In this document: piece by piece, positions 8,310 to 13,101 of the stretch
Position numbering within the stretch: the stretch's first letter is position 1
Layout: every line of letters begins with the position of its first letter
Assembly: GCA_964353225.1 (NCBI GenBank)
Contig: CAYGVA010000117.1
Coordinates: 1 to 13,101, forward strand
Length of the DNA: 13,101 nucleotides
Reading direction: 5' to 3'
Source of the DNA: PCC-6406 sp964353225
GTDB lineage: Bacteria; Cyanobacteriota; Cyanobacteriia; Phormidesmidales; Phormidesmidaceae
Program-made: the position numbers and the translations under genes
Notes under the pieces: generated by a model
Seen by the model: only the letters and a program-made list of their open reading frames with translations
Databases searched by the model: none
Told to the model about the DNA's origin: nothing

Positions 8310-9299
8310 ATGCAAATTTTAGAAACAAGCCATGGACATTTAAGCCAAGGTGGTAACCAGTTTGCGATACCGGCTGTGGTCGCGAATTCGGGGGAGCGGG
8401 CCTATCACAAGTTTGTTGAATACTTTGTGGGCCAGATTCGCAATCCCAACACCAGGCGAGCTTACGGGCGGGCGGTGAATCAGTTTTTGGCCTGGTGTGA
8501 GCAGCGGGGCGTCACCCAACTCTCTGAGATTACCTATCTGGCTGTGGCCAGCTACACCGAGCAAGATTCCCGCAGTCCCCAGACGCGGTTGCAACACCTG
8601 GCGGGCATCCGTCAATTGTTCGCCTGGTTGGTGAATCAAGGGGTGCTCAGCGAGAACCCGGCGGAAAATATCAGGGGACCAAAATATCGGGTCAAAGTCG
8701 GTAAAACCCCCATCCTAGAAGCCTCTGAGATGCGCCAGCTATTTGAGAGTTTTGATACGTCTCACATCACCGGCCTACGCGATCGGGCATTAATTAGCGT
8801 GATGACGTTCACGTTCGCCCGCATCGGGGCGGTGCTGGCCATGAACACTGAGGACTATTTTGTGCAAGGTGGGAAGCGCTGGGTGCGGCTCCATGAGAAG
8901 GGGGGCAAGTACCTGGAGGTGCCGTTGCATCACACGGCTCATGAATATCTATATATCTATGTGGAAGCGGCCGCCGAACAGGGCGGCGATGCTTGGGCGA
9001 AGGGGACACCGTTATTTCGGGCTCAGGAGCGGGGACGCAAAAGGGTCTTAAGTGAGCGGCGGCTAATCGAACCACGGGCCTGGGATATGGTGCAGCGCCG
9101 GACCCGCGATGCTGGGCTGCAAACCCACGTCTGCAATCATTCGTTCCGAGGGACGGGCATTACCAACTATCTGGAAAATGGCGGCACCCGCGATATTGCT
9201 CAAGAACTGGCAGGCCATGAGGATGTCCGCACCACAGCTTTGTACGACCGCCGTGCTCAGAAAGTGAGCTTGGATGAAATTGAGCGGATGCGGTTTTAA
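8310..9299 (+). CDS. Tyrosine recombinase/integrase (XerC/D-like)
   Basis: Site-specific recombinase of 329 residues. Residues about 30-125 form the SAM-like core-binding domain (RNPNTRRAYGRAVNQFLAWC). The catalytic domain follows with the expected residues: R171 (FARIGAVL), K197 (HEKGGK), H277 and R280 (NHSFRGTGIT), H303 (AGHED) and the nucleophile Y312 (TTALYDRR). All are present, so it should be active. The ATG at 8310 was chosen because GGGGAAGGG lies just upstream; an adjacent in-frame TTG at 8307 is also possible. The C-terminal sequence SLDEIERMRF is typical of a family common on bacterial chromosomes and plasmids. Its place between a restriction-modification operon and the ubiquitin-like operon suggests it moves, or once moved, a neighbouring segment. 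A near-perfect inverted repeat lies just upstream. Confidence 0.93.
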   Translation: MQILETSHGHLSQGGNQFAIPAVVANSGERAYHKFVEYFVGQIRNPNTRRAYGRAVNQFLAWCEQRGVTQLSEITYLAVASYTEQDSRSPQTRLQHLAGIRQLFAWLVNQGVLSENPAENIRGPKYRVKVGKTPILEASEMRQLFESFDTSHITGLRDRALISVMTFTFARIGAVLAMNTEDYFVQGGKRWVRLHEKGGKYLEVPLHHTAHEYLYIYVEAAAEQGGDAWAKGTPLFRAQERGRKRVLSERRLIEPRAWDMVQRRTRDAGLQTHVCNHSFRGTGITNYLENGGTRDIAQELAGHEDVRTTALYDRRAQKVSLDEIERMRF

Positions 9300-9318
9300 G
9301 GCAGCAAAGATCAGCAAA

Positions 9319-9343
9319 GCCTCTAGCCGTGAAGGCTAGAGGC
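9319..9343. terminator. Perfect 10-bp hairpin downstream of the tyrosine recombinase
   Basis: GCCTCTAGCC (9319-9328), loop GTGAA, GGCTAGAGGC (9334-9343), starting 19 nt after the recombinase stop. The stem is strong and symmetrical, but there is no T-run, so it is not a textbook intrinsic terminator. It may end or stabilise the recombinase mRNA, or be a hairpin left by an IS200/IS605-type element. Confidence 0.5.
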
Positions 9344-9420
9344 GGCAGTCATCCAGAATGAATGATAGGGGATAAGCCTGGAGATTTGTTATTAATAAGA
9401 GACTAGAATTTTGTGTATGC

Positions 9421-9468
9421 TCTTGAGTTCTAGTGATGGCGGTTTTACGCGGAATCACTATATCAAGA
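9421..9468. repeat. Long interrupted hairpin at the 3' end of the ubiquitin-like operon
   Basis: Nested inverted pairs: TCTTGA (9421-9426) with TCAAGA (9463-9468), TAGTGAT (9431-9437) with ATCACTA (9454-9460), and an inner GCG/CGC (9439-9441, 9448-9450) around GTTTTA. It lies between the convergent recombinase and the DUF6527-type gene, 23 nt past the latter's stop. It could act as a bidirectional terminator or RNA stabiliser. There is no clear T-run on the minus strand and only a weak one (ATTTTAT) on the plus strand. Confidence 0.45.
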
Positions 9469-9491
9469 TTTTATCTATACTCATCACTCTG

Positions 9492-9848
9492 TTAATGAAC
9501 CCAATATACTCGCCCATGCTGAAGCCAAAAGTGAGATTTGCATCCTTGCTTGCGCCAGATTGATGGACTGATACTGACTGTCCTGTCAGGGTGATCGGTG
9601 ACCTGCCAGCACGGTCGCTCATCAGGAATTAGGTTCATGTGCAAGATCTCTTTGCACCCACAAGGACACAATATGGATACATGTTCTAGATAACCATCCT
9701 CTTGAACGACATACACAGTTTTTATTTTCAATTTGCCAGGTAATTCACCTTCAATAATCTGAGTGTTGTAGGCACGTAAAAATAATTGCTTTAGCCATGA
9801 TCTGATCTGAAGAAAGCACCTTGACAAGGACTTTAGTTGTAAAATCAC
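9492..9848 (-). CDS. DUF6527-type (BubE-like) Cys-rich protein of the ubiquitin-like operon
   Basis: Last gene of the leftward operon, 118 residues from a GTG start. The start is chosen because GTG shares its first base with the upstream TAG (TAGTG) and GGAG lies 8 nt before it; an ATG at 9920 would overlap the E1 gene by 73 nt. Features of the family, recognised from memory as DUF6527, are a basic helical N-terminus (SWLKQLFLRAY), ELPGKLKIKTVYVV (35-48), the cysteine cluster CPCGC (61-65), MNLIPDERPCW (71-81) and PSIWRKQGCKSHFW (95-108). C61, C63, C65 and C103 could bind zinc. S105-H106 are near the end of the conserved core. The family is repeatedly found beside bacterial E1/E2/JAB/Ubl genes. 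A processing or deconjugating role has been suggested for it, but the sequence does not prove this. Confidence 0.8.
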   Translation of the reverse strand: MILQLKSLSRCFLQIRSWLKQLFLRAYNTQIIEGELPGKLKIKTVYVVQEDGYLEHVSILCPCGCKEILHMNLIPDERPCWQVTDHPDRTVSISPSIWRKQGCKSHFWLQHGRVYWVH

Positions 9849-11266
9849 TACGCTAACTCCATGAGACCTAGTAAAGGCTCGCAATCGCCTAGACCCACGG
9901 CAAAAGTCAGCATTTTGCAAGTTTCATCCTCCGGCTCCGGAAAAAACTCAAGACTACTCAAGCTGAATTCAATACTGGCAATTGAGCTATTTGGTTCTTC
10001 ACGATAAGGATGGATACGAGCCAGAAAATCATTCACAGCTAGAGATGCAATGAACATATTAATGCTAATCACAGCAGGTCTATGTTCTTGAACGCCACGG
10101 ATATAGCCATCTTCTTCTACTTGCTGATGGTATGCAGCTGGATCGTTGCGGCGTAAGCCTTCTTGACGAACCTCTTCCATCGTCACGAGCCCGCGACTAA
10201 TGAGACTTGAAAGTCCTGGCTGTAGATAGTGAACAGTACCGCAGGCTTCACGAATACGTCCTTGGGCTTGAGCTGAACCTTCAGGAACAGCGTCTAATCG
10301 AACTCCAAGGTCAAAATATGGAATGGTGTAATAAGTTGCCAGGGCATTGAGAAGAAAACGGCCATCAATCGTATCCATGCAGCCAAATATGACGTCGCAT
10401 TCTGCAACAGCCTTAACAACATCGCGATTCCAAAGATTCTTTTTGAAGATACGAACTTGAGTTCCTAGCCCGATGCGGTGAATAGAATCGGCAATTACTT
10501 CAGTTTTTGGTCGCTGTTGTTCGGCATCCAAGGCTGTTGAGTTGATAATTCGATTGACGTTGCGTTTTTCAACAACATCATCATCAACCAAGACAATTTC
10601 ACCGACCCCTAAACGGACCAATTGCTCAATAACTGGGCTGCCAGTGCCAGAACAGCCAACTATGGCAATAGAGAGCTTTTGCAATCGCTCAGTTGTTCCC
10701 TGACCAAAGGCTTGTGCATGAGAAGATGTGAAGTCAGGAATTTTATTAGACTGTTTTTGGTGATACCAAAAATGTAAGTCTGCTCCCGCCACGGAAATGC
10801 AATCTAAAGGAATGTACTCATTGTCCTTCCATATAGCCCGACCAAACATTTGGCCATCTGGCAACATGATGACACTGGCATGAGGAATATCAGCTTCAAC
10901 CCAACCTTTAATAGCTGGCATTAACTTGAGGTCGCTAATATCATCTATCTCTGAAAAATCAGCATAACCATTAGGATGGCTATGAATTTTGACAACAGAT
11001 AAACCTTCTTTCTCTGCTTTATCCAGTAAAGGCTCAAGAACGTCAGTTGACCAGGTCATTGCTTCTGCCGAACGATGAAGATAAAAATCTGGCGAAATCG
11101 TGTAGATTTCTTGAACTAATAGACGATACCGTTGCTCTCCAGCACGCCTTCCGCATAAGGCAATAGCAGCTGCTTCTTTGCCATCAGGTAACAGCAAAAG
11201 TGAGCTGAGTTGTCGATGTTGGGTTCCTGTCAAGCTCAGGGTTACCCTAGAGTGTTGGATTGGCAT
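9848..11266 (-). CDS. JAB/JAMM isopeptidase fused to ThiF/E1-like adenylating enzyme
   Basis: A 472-residue fusion. Residues about 5-150 are a JAB (Mov34/MPN/PAD-1) zinc peptidase with a complete JAMM motif: E31, H95-S-H97-P, S105 and D108. It is predicted to trim or remove the ubiquitin-like protein. Residues about 185-420 are a ThiF/MoeB/E1 fold. They show the nucleotide loop GCSGTG (204-209), the acidic ATP site VDDDVVEKRNVNR (227-239: D228, N236, R239), K254 and D298 (CMDTIDGR). This domain should adenylate the Ubl C-terminal glycine. Where related enzymes often have a Cys-bearing segment, this protein reads YLQPGLSSLISRG (347-359); C342 is the nearest cysteine. Residues about 420-472 form a C-terminal extension (SIEFSLSSLEFF). 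The ATG at 11266 lies 2 nt after the E2-like stop, with GGGAG upstream. The order Ubl-E2-JAB/E1-DUF6527 matches bacterial ubiquitination-like (Bub) operons. Confidence 0.92.
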   Translation of the reverse strand: MPIQHSRVTLSLTGTQHRQLSSLLLLPDGKEAAAIALCGRRAGEQRYRLLVQEIYTISPDFYLHRSAEAMTWSTDVLEPLLDKAEKEGLSVVKIHSHPNGYADFSEIDDISDLKLMPAIKGWVEADIPHASVIMLPDGQMFGRAIWKDNEYIPLDCISVAGADLHFWYHQKQSNKIPDFTSSHAQAFGQGTTERLQKLSIAIVGCSGTGSPVIEQLVRLGVGEIVLVDDDVVEKRNVNRIINSTALDAEQQRPKTEVIADSIHRIGLGTQVRIFKKNLWNRDVVKAVAECDVIFGCMDTIDGRFLLNALATYYTIPYFDLGVRLDAVPEGSAQAQGRIREACGTVHYLQPGLSSLISRGLVTMEEVRQEGLRRNDPAAYHQQVEEDGYIRGVQEHRPAVISINMFIASLAVNDFLARIHPYREEPNSSIASIEFSLSSLEFFPEPEDETCKMLTFAVGLGDCEPLLGLMELA

Positions 11267-11268
11267 GA

Positions 11269-11664
11269 TTAAAACTCCCGGACGAACCAGTCTTCAATTA
11301 GATACACGTGGGTTTCAAGGCTATCTTTCCCTGGTTGCCAGGGATTTTGAGGTGTGCGGTGTCGAGACCATCTCTGCCAGTCTTTACCGTCAATGGACTG
11401 CTTCACTTGTGTTCCCACAAGCTGTTTACCGTCCTTGCGTATCAAGGACGGATAAGCATAGACCATGTCAAGTTGGGCTTGGGGGTAGCCCGTTTCTAGA
11501 CGGATAGCGATCGATGCTTCTGGATAGTTGTATCCGTTGTGAGTAGGGAAATTGTGGATGAGAACCCAGTGGGAGCCATCCACAATTGTTTCCCAAGGCA
11601 ACCGATACTCTTCTAAAAACTGCTGATCCGCTGGCAGTAAGTTGAATTGTCGTCGCAAGCCCAT
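11269..11664 (-). CDS. E2-like protein (prokaryotic E2 family E type), lacking cysteine
   Basis: A 131-residue E2/UBC-fold protein predicted to receive the activated ubiquitin-like protein from the E1 and pass it to a target. The sequence fits the prokaryotic E2 family E (from memory): LPADQQFLEEYRLPWE (10-25), NFPTHNGYNYPEASIAI (38-54), the strand and YP hallmark TGYPQAQLDMVYAYP (58-72), then WQRWSRHR (96-103) and NPWQPGKDSLETHV (107-120). The start was set at 11664: the ATG follows the Ubl stop by one base (TGA-A-ATG) and AGGAAGGG lies upstream. From this start there is no cysteine at all. The only Cys in the frame lies in a 15-residue upstream extension that overlaps the Ubl gene and is unlikely to be translated. 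Ser100 and His102 of WSRH occupy a conserved-looking place and are candidate active residues. Confidence 0.82.
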   Translation of the reverse strand: MGLRRQFNLLPADQQFLEEYRLPWETIVDGSHWVLIHNFPTHNGYNYPEASIAIRLETGYPQAQLDMVYAYPSLIRKDGKQLVGTQVKQSIDGKDWQRWSRHRTPQNPWQPGKDSLETHVYLIEDWFVREF

Positions 11665-11665
11665 T

Positions 11666-12007
11666 TCACCCTTCCTTCTGATCTCGTGGCAGGGCTTTAA
11701 ACTTCTCAACGCCTGGTTGCCGGAGGTTCACTTTTTCATCAAGTGCAACTTTACGAGGTCGCTGACCGGCAATTTTGACTCGGAGCGTATAGTCTTTGGA
11801 GGGAGTAAGTTCTGCCAGCTCAAGGATGTCGCGCCCTGTTGGCTCAGGATTGAAGGAGACATACTTGTTTCCGTTCACGCGAATACGGTATCCCCTGCAC
11901 CTGGGGGGTTGCTTCCCCTCGCGCGCATACTCTTCGAGATCTGCAATTTCATCGAGAATTTCTTCTCGAATTGCGGCCGCAGTCTTGCCATTACCTTTAT
12001 TGACCAT
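11666..12007 (-). CDS. Ubiquitin-like protein (multiubiquitin-domain family), C-terminal Gly
   Basis: A 113-residue modifier, first gene of the leftward operon. Residues about 39-113 match the bacterial multiubiquitin beta-grasp domain: YRIRVNGNKYVSF, PTGRDILELAEL, DYTLRVKIAG, DEKVNLRQPGVEKFKALP and the end PRDQKEG. It carries a single Ubl unit and ends in one bare glycine, so it may be ready for E1 activation without trimming. Residues 1-38 are a charged helical extension (AAAIREEILDEIADLEEYAR) not found in plain ubiquitin; it could mediate oligomerisation or target choice. The ATG at 12007 is chosen because AAAGGAA lies about 8 nt upstream. An earlier ATG at 12124 would add an odd hydrophobic stretch, cross the promoter region and overlap the XRE start. 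The stop is followed one base later by the E2-like start. Confidence 0.85.
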   Translation of the reverse strand: MVNKGNGKTAAAIREEILDEIADLEEYAREGKQPPRCRGYRIRVNGNKYVSFNPEPTGRDILELAELTPSKDYTLRVKIAGQRPRKVALDEKVNLRQPGVEKFKALPRDQKEG

Positions 12008-12038
12008 GTGATTATTCCTTTGCGAGTTCGGTTTATCA

Positions 12039-12052
12039 TTGCTATCTAGCAA
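12039..12052. promoter_or_regulatory. Palindromic operator O1, overlapping the rightward -35 box
   Basis: TTGCTA-TC-TAGCAA is a perfect 6+6 palindrome. Its left half fits as the -35 of a rightward promoter: TTGCTA (12039-12044), 18-bp spacer, TATATT (12063-12068), leading to the XRE gene. Binding here would block that promoter and lie downstream of the leftward -10 box. Confidence 0.6.
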
Positions 12053-12060
12053 CAATGCCC

Positions 12061-12090
12061 AGTATATTGCAAGAATCAAAAAAATTGCAA
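12061..12090 (-). promoter_or_regulatory. Promoter of the ubiquitin-like operon
   Basis: On the minus strand TTGCAA (12090-12085) lies 18 bp before TATACT (12066-12061), a good -10 match. The start codon of the ubiquitin-like gene is about 54 bp further on. The -10 overlaps the rightward -10 by 4 bp, so the two promoters should compete. The -35 lies inside operator O2. Confidence 0.5.
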
Positions 12091-12098
12091 CATAGCAA
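12085..12098. promoter_or_regulatory. Imperfect palindromic operator O2, overlapping the leftward -35 box
   Basis: TTGCAA-CA-TAGCAA has the same 14-bp layout as O1 (TTGCTA-TC-TAGCAA) with one mismatch between its arms. It covers the leftward -35 and ends just before the XRE ribosome binding site. A third half-site, TTGCAA, lies at 12067-12072. It is likely bound by the adjacent XRE protein. Confidence 0.55.
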
Positions 12099-12109
12099 TA
12101 GGAGGTTGG

Positions 12110-12463
12110 ATGCCAAAAGGTCAATTTGATGCTGAAACTTTCTACGAAGCTTTAGACGCGCAGCGCCAATCCAAGGGGTTGAGCTGGAAGAAGGTGGCTG
12201 AGAAGTCTGGTGTCAGTGCTTCGACTCTCACACGGATGGCCCAAGGCAAGAGACCTGATGTGGATAGTATGGCAGCACTAGCAGCATGGGCCGGTCTCAG
12301 TGTGGATTCCTTCGTTCATCATGAAGATGTCAAAAACATAACAACTGACTCACTATCCACAATCACTGCCTATCTACGAGCAGACACGAACCTTTCACCG
12401 CAAAGTGCTGATGCTATCGAGGCGGTACTCAAGGCTGCTTATGAAAAACTTCGTAAGGACTAA
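12110..12463 (+). CDS. XRE-family helix-turn-helix regulator
   Basis: A 117-residue DNA-binding protein with a lambda Cro/CI-type HTH at about residues 11-68. The first helix is around FYEALDAQRQ, followed by SWKKVAEKSGVSASTLTRMAQGKRPDVDSMAALAAW (25-60), where SASTLTRM is the recognition helix. The C-terminal helical part (about 78-117) may dimerise or hold the protease-sensitive site. The start is clear: GGAGG (12101-12105) lies 4 nt before the ATG. It diverges from the ubiquitin-like operon and lies 6 nt before an ImmA/IrrE-type protease gene. This is the layout of ImmR/ImmA-like pairs, in which the protease relieves the regulator. It probably binds the TTGCWA palindromes in the shared promoter, repressing the operon and itself. 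Confidence 0.9.
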   Translation: MPKGQFDAETFYEALDAQRQSKGLSWKKVAEKSGVSASTLTRMAQGKRPDVDSMAALAAWAGLSVDSFVHHEDVKNITTDSLSTITAYLRADTNLSPQSADAIEAVLKAAYEKLRKD

Positions 12464-12469
12464 GTAGAG

Positions 12470-13027
12470 ATGGGGTTGCGTAGAGGCTTCAAGACAGAGG
12501 CCAACAAGTACTCTCGGGAATTCAGAAATGAATTAGGTTTGTCAGATTATGCTCCTCTTTGTCCTTGGCAGCTTGCTGAGCATCTAGCAATACCTACCCT
12601 TGCACTATCAGCACTCAGTGATGTTGTGCCTGATGCAGTTCATCATTTAATGAACGTAGATCAACGAAGCTTCTCAGCCGCAACAATTTTTGAAGGGGCA
12701 AAACGGCAGATTATCTTTAATGATGCTCATTCTGATAAGAGACAGGCTTCAAATATTAGCCATGAGATCGCTCATGCGATTTTGGGTCATCCACCAACAG
12801 AACCTTTCAGTGAGAGCGGATGCCGTAACTTCAATAAGGACATGGAAGACGAGGCTAACTGGCTTGGTCCGGCCTTATTAGTGTCAGAGGAAGCGGCTCT
12901 CCATATTGTAAGACGAGGTATGGACGAATCAACAGCAGCTCAAAGCTATGGCTGCACTTTATCGGTTATGCAACTTCGACTCCGAATGACTGCGGCATAC
13001 AAACGAGTAGGGAAACAACGTGCATAG
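12470..13027 (+). CDS. ImmA/IrrE family metallo-endopeptidase
   Basis: A 185-residue zinc protease of the ImmA/IrrE (formerly DUF955) family. The HExxH motif is HEIAH (98-102) within ASNISHEIAHAILGHPP. The downstream Glu ligand is probably E128 in MEDEANWLGPALLVSEEAA. The N-terminal part, SREFRNELGLSDYAPLCPWQLAEHLAIP, matches the usual lead-in of the family. There is no signal peptide or membrane segment, so it is cytosolic. It starts 6 nt after the XRE gene, with AAGGA at the end of that gene as ribosome binding site, so the two are co-transcribed. By analogy with ImmA and IrrE it probably cleaves the adjacent regulator on a stress or phage signal and so switches on the divergent ubiquitin-like operon. 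That substrate is an inference. Confidence 0.92.
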   Translation: MGLRRGFKTEANKYSREFRNELGLSDYAPLCPWQLAEHLAIPTLALSALSDVVPDAVHHLMNVDQRSFSAATIFEGAKRQIIFNDAHSDKRQASNISHEIAHAILGHPPTEPFSESGCRNFNKDMEDEANWLGPALLVSEEAALHIVRRGMDESTAAQSYGCTLSVMQLRLRMTAAYKRVGKQRA

Positions 13028-13101
13028 TTCCGCTGGATGTCTATATAGGGTCCTTTTTTGATACCCCTAAATCACTACCACTCGACCTTGGTATTCCAAG
13101 G
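13028..13101. other. Downstream sequence with small inverted repeats, window end
   Basis: No gene is seen. TAGGG (13046-13050) and CCCTA (13065-13069) could pair around a T-rich loop. CCTTGG-TATT-CCAAGG (13086-13101) is a perfect 6-bp hairpin at the very edge and may continue outside. Either could be the end of the XRE-protease transcript, but neither is a clear intrinsic terminator within the window. Confidence 0.4.

Noticed and set aside
8144..8356. 70-codon plus-strand frame before the tyrosine recombinase
   Set aside because: No ribosome binding site, overlaps the recombinase start and crosses the inverted repeat; composition does not look protein-like.
9849..9920. ATG start at 9920 for the DUF6527-type protein
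   Set aside because: It would overlap the E1 gene by 73 nt. The GTG in TAGTG with GGAG upstream fits both the family N-terminus and operon spacing better.
11665..11709. Upstream start of the E2-like protein that would add a cysteine
   Set aside because: It overlaps the ubiquitin-like gene by 44 nt. The ATG at 11664 has AGGAAGGG in front and follows the Ubl stop directly.
12008..12124. N-terminal extension of the ubiquitin-like protein with a hydrophobic stretch (start at 12124)
   Set aside because: It would read through the divergent promoter and overlap the XRE start. The ATG at 12007 has a good AAAGGAA ribosome binding site, so the apparent membrane segment is probably untranslated.
1..13101. 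CRISPR array, tRNA or rRNA genes
   Set aside because: No regularly spaced direct repeats with unique spacers, and no tRNA or rRNA-like sequence was recognised. The only tandem repeat (486-536) has no spacers.

Overview
The window looks like a defence-rich accessory region of a cyanobacterial chromosome. Supporting this are moderately high G+C in the core genes, at least two copies of the cyanobacterial HIP1 octamer GCGATCGC (4412-4419 and 6832-6839) with many GCGATC/CGATCG variants, frequent starts without a strong Shine-Dalgarno sequence, and protein families common in filamentous cyanobacteria. The genus cannot be fixed from the sequence alone.

Layout. (1) 1-38: the first codons of a leftward gene with a signal-peptide-like start. 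(2) 39-612: a gene-free stretch holding a 9-bp inverted repeat and a perfect 17-bp x 3 tandem repeat. (3) 613-7092: a complete type I restriction-modification operon, hsdM-hsdS-hsdR, with overlapping reading frames. (4) 7125-7919: an uncharacterised, A+T-richer gene behind hsdR whose protein might have an ADP-ribosyltransferase-like fold. (5) 7932-9299: a mobility block with the C-terminal remnant of a serine recombinase (leftward), a nearly perfect 13-bp inverted repeat with a 7-bp spacer, and an apparently intact tyrosine recombinase (rightward). (6) 9300-9491: a gene-free junction with two hairpins. (7) 9492-12007, leftward: a compact four-gene ubiquitin-conjugation-like operon. In transcription order it encodes a ubiquitin-like protein ending in Gly, an E2-like protein without cysteine, a JAB/JAMM peptidase fused to a ThiF/E1 adenylating domain, and a small Cys-rich DUF6527-type protein. 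(8) 12008-12109: a divergent promoter/operator region. (9) 12110-13027, rightward: an XRE-type HTH regulator followed by an ImmA/IrrE-type metalloprotease. (10) 13028-13101: trailing sequence with small inverted repeats.

How the genes fit together. HsdM and HsdS would form the methyltransferase and HsdR would add ATP-dependent translocation and cleavage. The ubiquitin-like operon would adenylate the Ubl C-terminal Gly (E1), transfer it (E2-like) and process or remove it (JAB, and possibly the DUF6527 protein). This matches, from memory, the bacterial ubiquitination-like (Bub) operons that are suspected or shown to act in stress or phage defence. The XRE regulator and protease probably form a derepression switch: the regulator binds the palindromes in the divergent promoter and the protease inactivates it on a signal.

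The most notable point is chemical. The E2-like protein has no cysteine from its supported start, and the E1 has PG-LSS where E1-like enzymes often have a Cys-containing segment. Serine (oxyester) chemistry is therefore worth testing. All assignments were made by reading motifs; no database search was run.
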